Below are positions 21,015 to 23,151 of a stretch of DNA of 23,151 nucleotides, piece by piece. Made by a program: the position numbers and the translations under genes. The stretch lies in NCBI RefSeq assembly GCF_000003605.2, contig NW_003113969.1, positions 77,609 to 100,759 on the forward strand, read 5' to 3'. Below the pieces are notes generated by a model. It searched no databases, was not told the origin of the DNA, and worked only from the letters and a program-made list of their open reading frames with translations. How positions within the stretch are numbered: position 1 is the stretch's first letter; every line of letters begins with the position of its first letter. This DNA comes from Saccoglossus kowalevskii (taxonomy: Eukaryota; Hemichordata; Enteropneusta; Harrimaniidae).

Positions 21015-21520
21015 CCGAGGGATAATATTATTTCTTTTTTTTTGAAACAGCTTAGGATAATATTATCTCTCTTGTTGGGGCCACCAGGGGATAATATCTC
21101 TCGTGTTGGGGCCACCGGGGGATAATATCCTTGTTGATGGATGACTCATAGATAATATTATCTCTTCTTGAGGGATCTCTCAGGGATAATGTTATTTTCT
21201 AAGTTTGGACCACTCTGGTATGATGATATCTCCTTCCTTCTTTGGACCACTCTTAAGTATTTCCTGTGGTGACCAATACCTGGGAAGAATGAGATTATAT
21301 TATCTCACTAATTATTGGCAATACTAACACAATATAATTTTCTTCGACAGTGATGGCCAGTTCATGGGAGTAATGAGATAATATTTTCTCACTCGCGATG
21401 ACAATATGTTGGTCAAATATAATATTACTTAAAAAAAAAAACGATTCATTGGAACTGTGGAGGTAATATTTCTGTAGAATTAGACAATAAATGAGATAAT
21501 ATTTTCTAGTGATAGCCAAT
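21015..21520. repeat. Degenerate array built on GATAATATTATC
   Basis: The word GATAATATTAT or close variants starts at about 21021, 21056, 21090, 21121, 21151 and 21185, a period of 30-35 bases. Several units carry TTGTTGGGGCCACCNGGG between the GATA words. Later, looser copies occur at about 21291, 21377 and 21495. GATAATATTATC (21056-21067 and 21151-21162) is a perfect 12-base palindrome. This is a decayed minisatellite-like array. Confidence 0.8.
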
Positions 21521-22385
21521 ACTTCCTGTCTAACTTTCTTCAATTTATTTTTTTGTTTCACAACAAATCACATTACAGAAAACACCAAAGTACTGGCTTA
21601 TACTAGCAGTTAATATGTCTTTTATTAGAATATGAAAAACTCATTGATACCAAATATTTGCATTAAAAATAAATACAAAATAAAAATTGCAATAATCCAT
21701 GCTTTAAAAAAATGCATTGAGCTGAACTAAAATTTAACATGTGTCACGTCTCAGCTAAGATATCTCAAAAAAAGTCTTTTAACAATTTAATAAAACAAAA
21801 GTGCATAAAATGCCTATGACAAGTTGTGAGAATAAAGATTTTACTTGAGAAAATGAGTCAGGCTCGAAAACAGGACATTTGGTGTTTATAAGGTTTTGCA
21901 ATGGGCGAGAGGCACTTGGTGTGTTGAAGTATAGGTAATGGTGTATTACTGGGAATGACAAAGCAACCAAACCCTATATTGTAATAATATAGTTCACTGT
22001 TCTGGTAACCAAATAACAATATTGATATCAGTTTACCGTTACAAACAGTTCCATTTGAACAAACAATAATGCTATTCTGTTAGTAAAATAGTAGACTATA
22101 TTGTAATACTGCTGGTTGTGTTGCTAGTTCGTTTCACAGTAAGGATAATACCACAGTTGTTGCTAGCATCTTGTAACGCGCACATTGCATTGTGCATTAA
22201 GTTGTTCTCTATTAACATTTGCAATCATAAACACACAATTTATAGTTACCAGCTTCCATCACTACAGAAATTAAAATATGCAGGTAAATGTAATGTGCTG
22301 AACAAGGTGTTAATTTACTAGTAAATACCGTTGGTATATTGTAGTCATTCGTTCGAAAGCATAATTCTAATGTGTGTTATTTCAG
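21521..22385. other. AT-rich stretch, no supported gene
   Basis: A 63-codon - strand frame (21779-21970) and a 67-codon + strand frame (22118-22321) occur, with no recognisable domain. The + frame ends near ATATGCAGGTAAATG and could include an exon edge, but nothing confirms it. Confidence 0.4.
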
Positions 22386-22525
22386 GGAGCCTACCGTTCT
22401 CCAAGACTCAACTGATTCCTGCCGTTGGTGGCGTGGTTGAGAGTCTAGAATCACCGTTTCAGCCAGAGCACTGGAAGCCTACATCTGAACCCATAATAGC
22501 TTCGGAGGCTATATTTTCGAATTGA
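22386..22525 (+). CDS. Possible terminal coding exon, unknown gene
   Basis: An acceptor (GTTATTTCAG) is followed by 45 open codons in the frame that needs one base from an earlier exon, ending at TGA 22523-22525. The peptide reads SLPFSKTQLIPAVGGVVE, then SPFQPEHWKPTSEPI and ends in FSN. Base composition is closer to coding than the surroundings, and the sequence looks protein-like, but I do not recognise it. It does not join the SR gene in this frame: after the SR exon 2 donor the exon would be read in a different frame and stop after about 18 residues. Upstream exons were not found. Confidence 0.3.
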
Positions 22526-23151
22526 AATTGGTAGTATTTTTCAATTTGTAAGAACAATGCGTGCCAAATTTTCATTGTGATGTTTACAGGATGTCTTTGT
22601 ACATTGTACCAGTTTACTGGTCTGCATACGACGATAATGATATAGCAATATAGTTCGTCCAATGATGAAAGCATTTTGTGTACCAAGGGTTCGGAGATTT
22701 TGCAAAAACACATTTGACAATAATGGTGAATAAAATCGGAGCATCATCATCAAATAATCTTGCCCAGAACTCAATCGTAATCGTAAATTTGCATGGCACG
22801 TATTCTTGGCTTATTACAGATAGCGTAGTATAAAGCATATCTTCTGTTGGGAGCCTTTCCTGTGATGATGACATCGGGGTACAGGTCGCTCCCAATAGCG
22901 CTGTTGCGAGATTACACAAGACAGTGCAGTTATAGCATGCTTTAGAGTTTGTGCTGATATGAATACATTGCATTCAGTTTGTAAGAGGGTGAAATAGATG
23001 TTTCTGGCTGTGCAATGTATCTTGTATCTAGTCAAGTCTAAATATATGAGTTATAATTTATGAAATAATCACAGTTATGTGTTATACATTCTATAACAAC
23101 GGGATACTGACTAAAAATCATTTTCAACTTGACGATGACGAAAGTTAAGTT
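22526..23151. other. Right-end stretch, no supported gene
   Basis: Overlapping - strand frames of 73-119 codons cover 22541-23035, the longest at 22614-22973. They overlap one another in different frames and show no known domain. An AATAAA on the + strand near 22729 could serve the possible exon at 22386-22525. Confidence 0.35.

Noticed and set aside
22541-23035. Several overlapping - strand frames up to 119 codons
   Set aside because: Three or more frames overlap with no domain in any. This is expected by chance in a stretch with few stop codons, and the peptides look random.

Overview
This looks like a piece of an AT-rich invertebrate animal nuclear genome. The genes are broken by many introns with GT..AG boundaries. 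Introns and spacers are full of microsatellites, a MITE and a diverged dispersed repeat. No prokaryotic operon, CRISPR array, rRNA or convincing tRNA is visible. The phylum cannot be fixed from the sequence alone; a marine invertebrate is a reasonable guess.

Layout. (1) Bases 1477-7099, + strand: six exons of a fukutin (FKTN) orthologue giving 415 contiguous codons. The first exon, which should carry the membrane anchor, was not found in the window. (2) Bases 7100-11165: intergenic, with one copy of a long dispersed repeat that carries a nested, TA-flanked MITE. (3) Bases 11166-16221, - strand: a complete five-exon CRIPT gene of 99 residues with all four CxxC pairs and the C-terminal QTSV. 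A second copy of the long repeat sits in its last intron. An exon-like 89-codon ORF of unknown identity sits in its first intron. (4) Bases 16222-16988: the shared head-to-head promoter interval. (5) Bases 16989-19079, + strand: an SR-type splicing factor (SRSF3/SRSF7-like RRM, no zinc knuckle) in three coding exons, 247 residues. Intron 1 begins with an in-frame stop and holds two AATAAA signals, which suggests a shorter isoform. (6) Bases 19080-23151: mostly non-coding and AT-rich, with a degenerate array built on the palindrome GATAATATTATC and one possible terminal exon near 22386-22525.

FKTN and CRIPT are convergent; CRIPT and the SR gene are divergent. The three recognised genes do not form one pathway. 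Fukutin glycosylates alpha-dystroglycan in the Golgi. CRIPT and the SR protein both have links to splicing, but their pairing may be chance. I saw no undescribed multi-gene system. The most useful leads are the unidentified exon in CRIPT intron 1, the probable intronic polyadenylation of the SR gene, and the structured repeat families.
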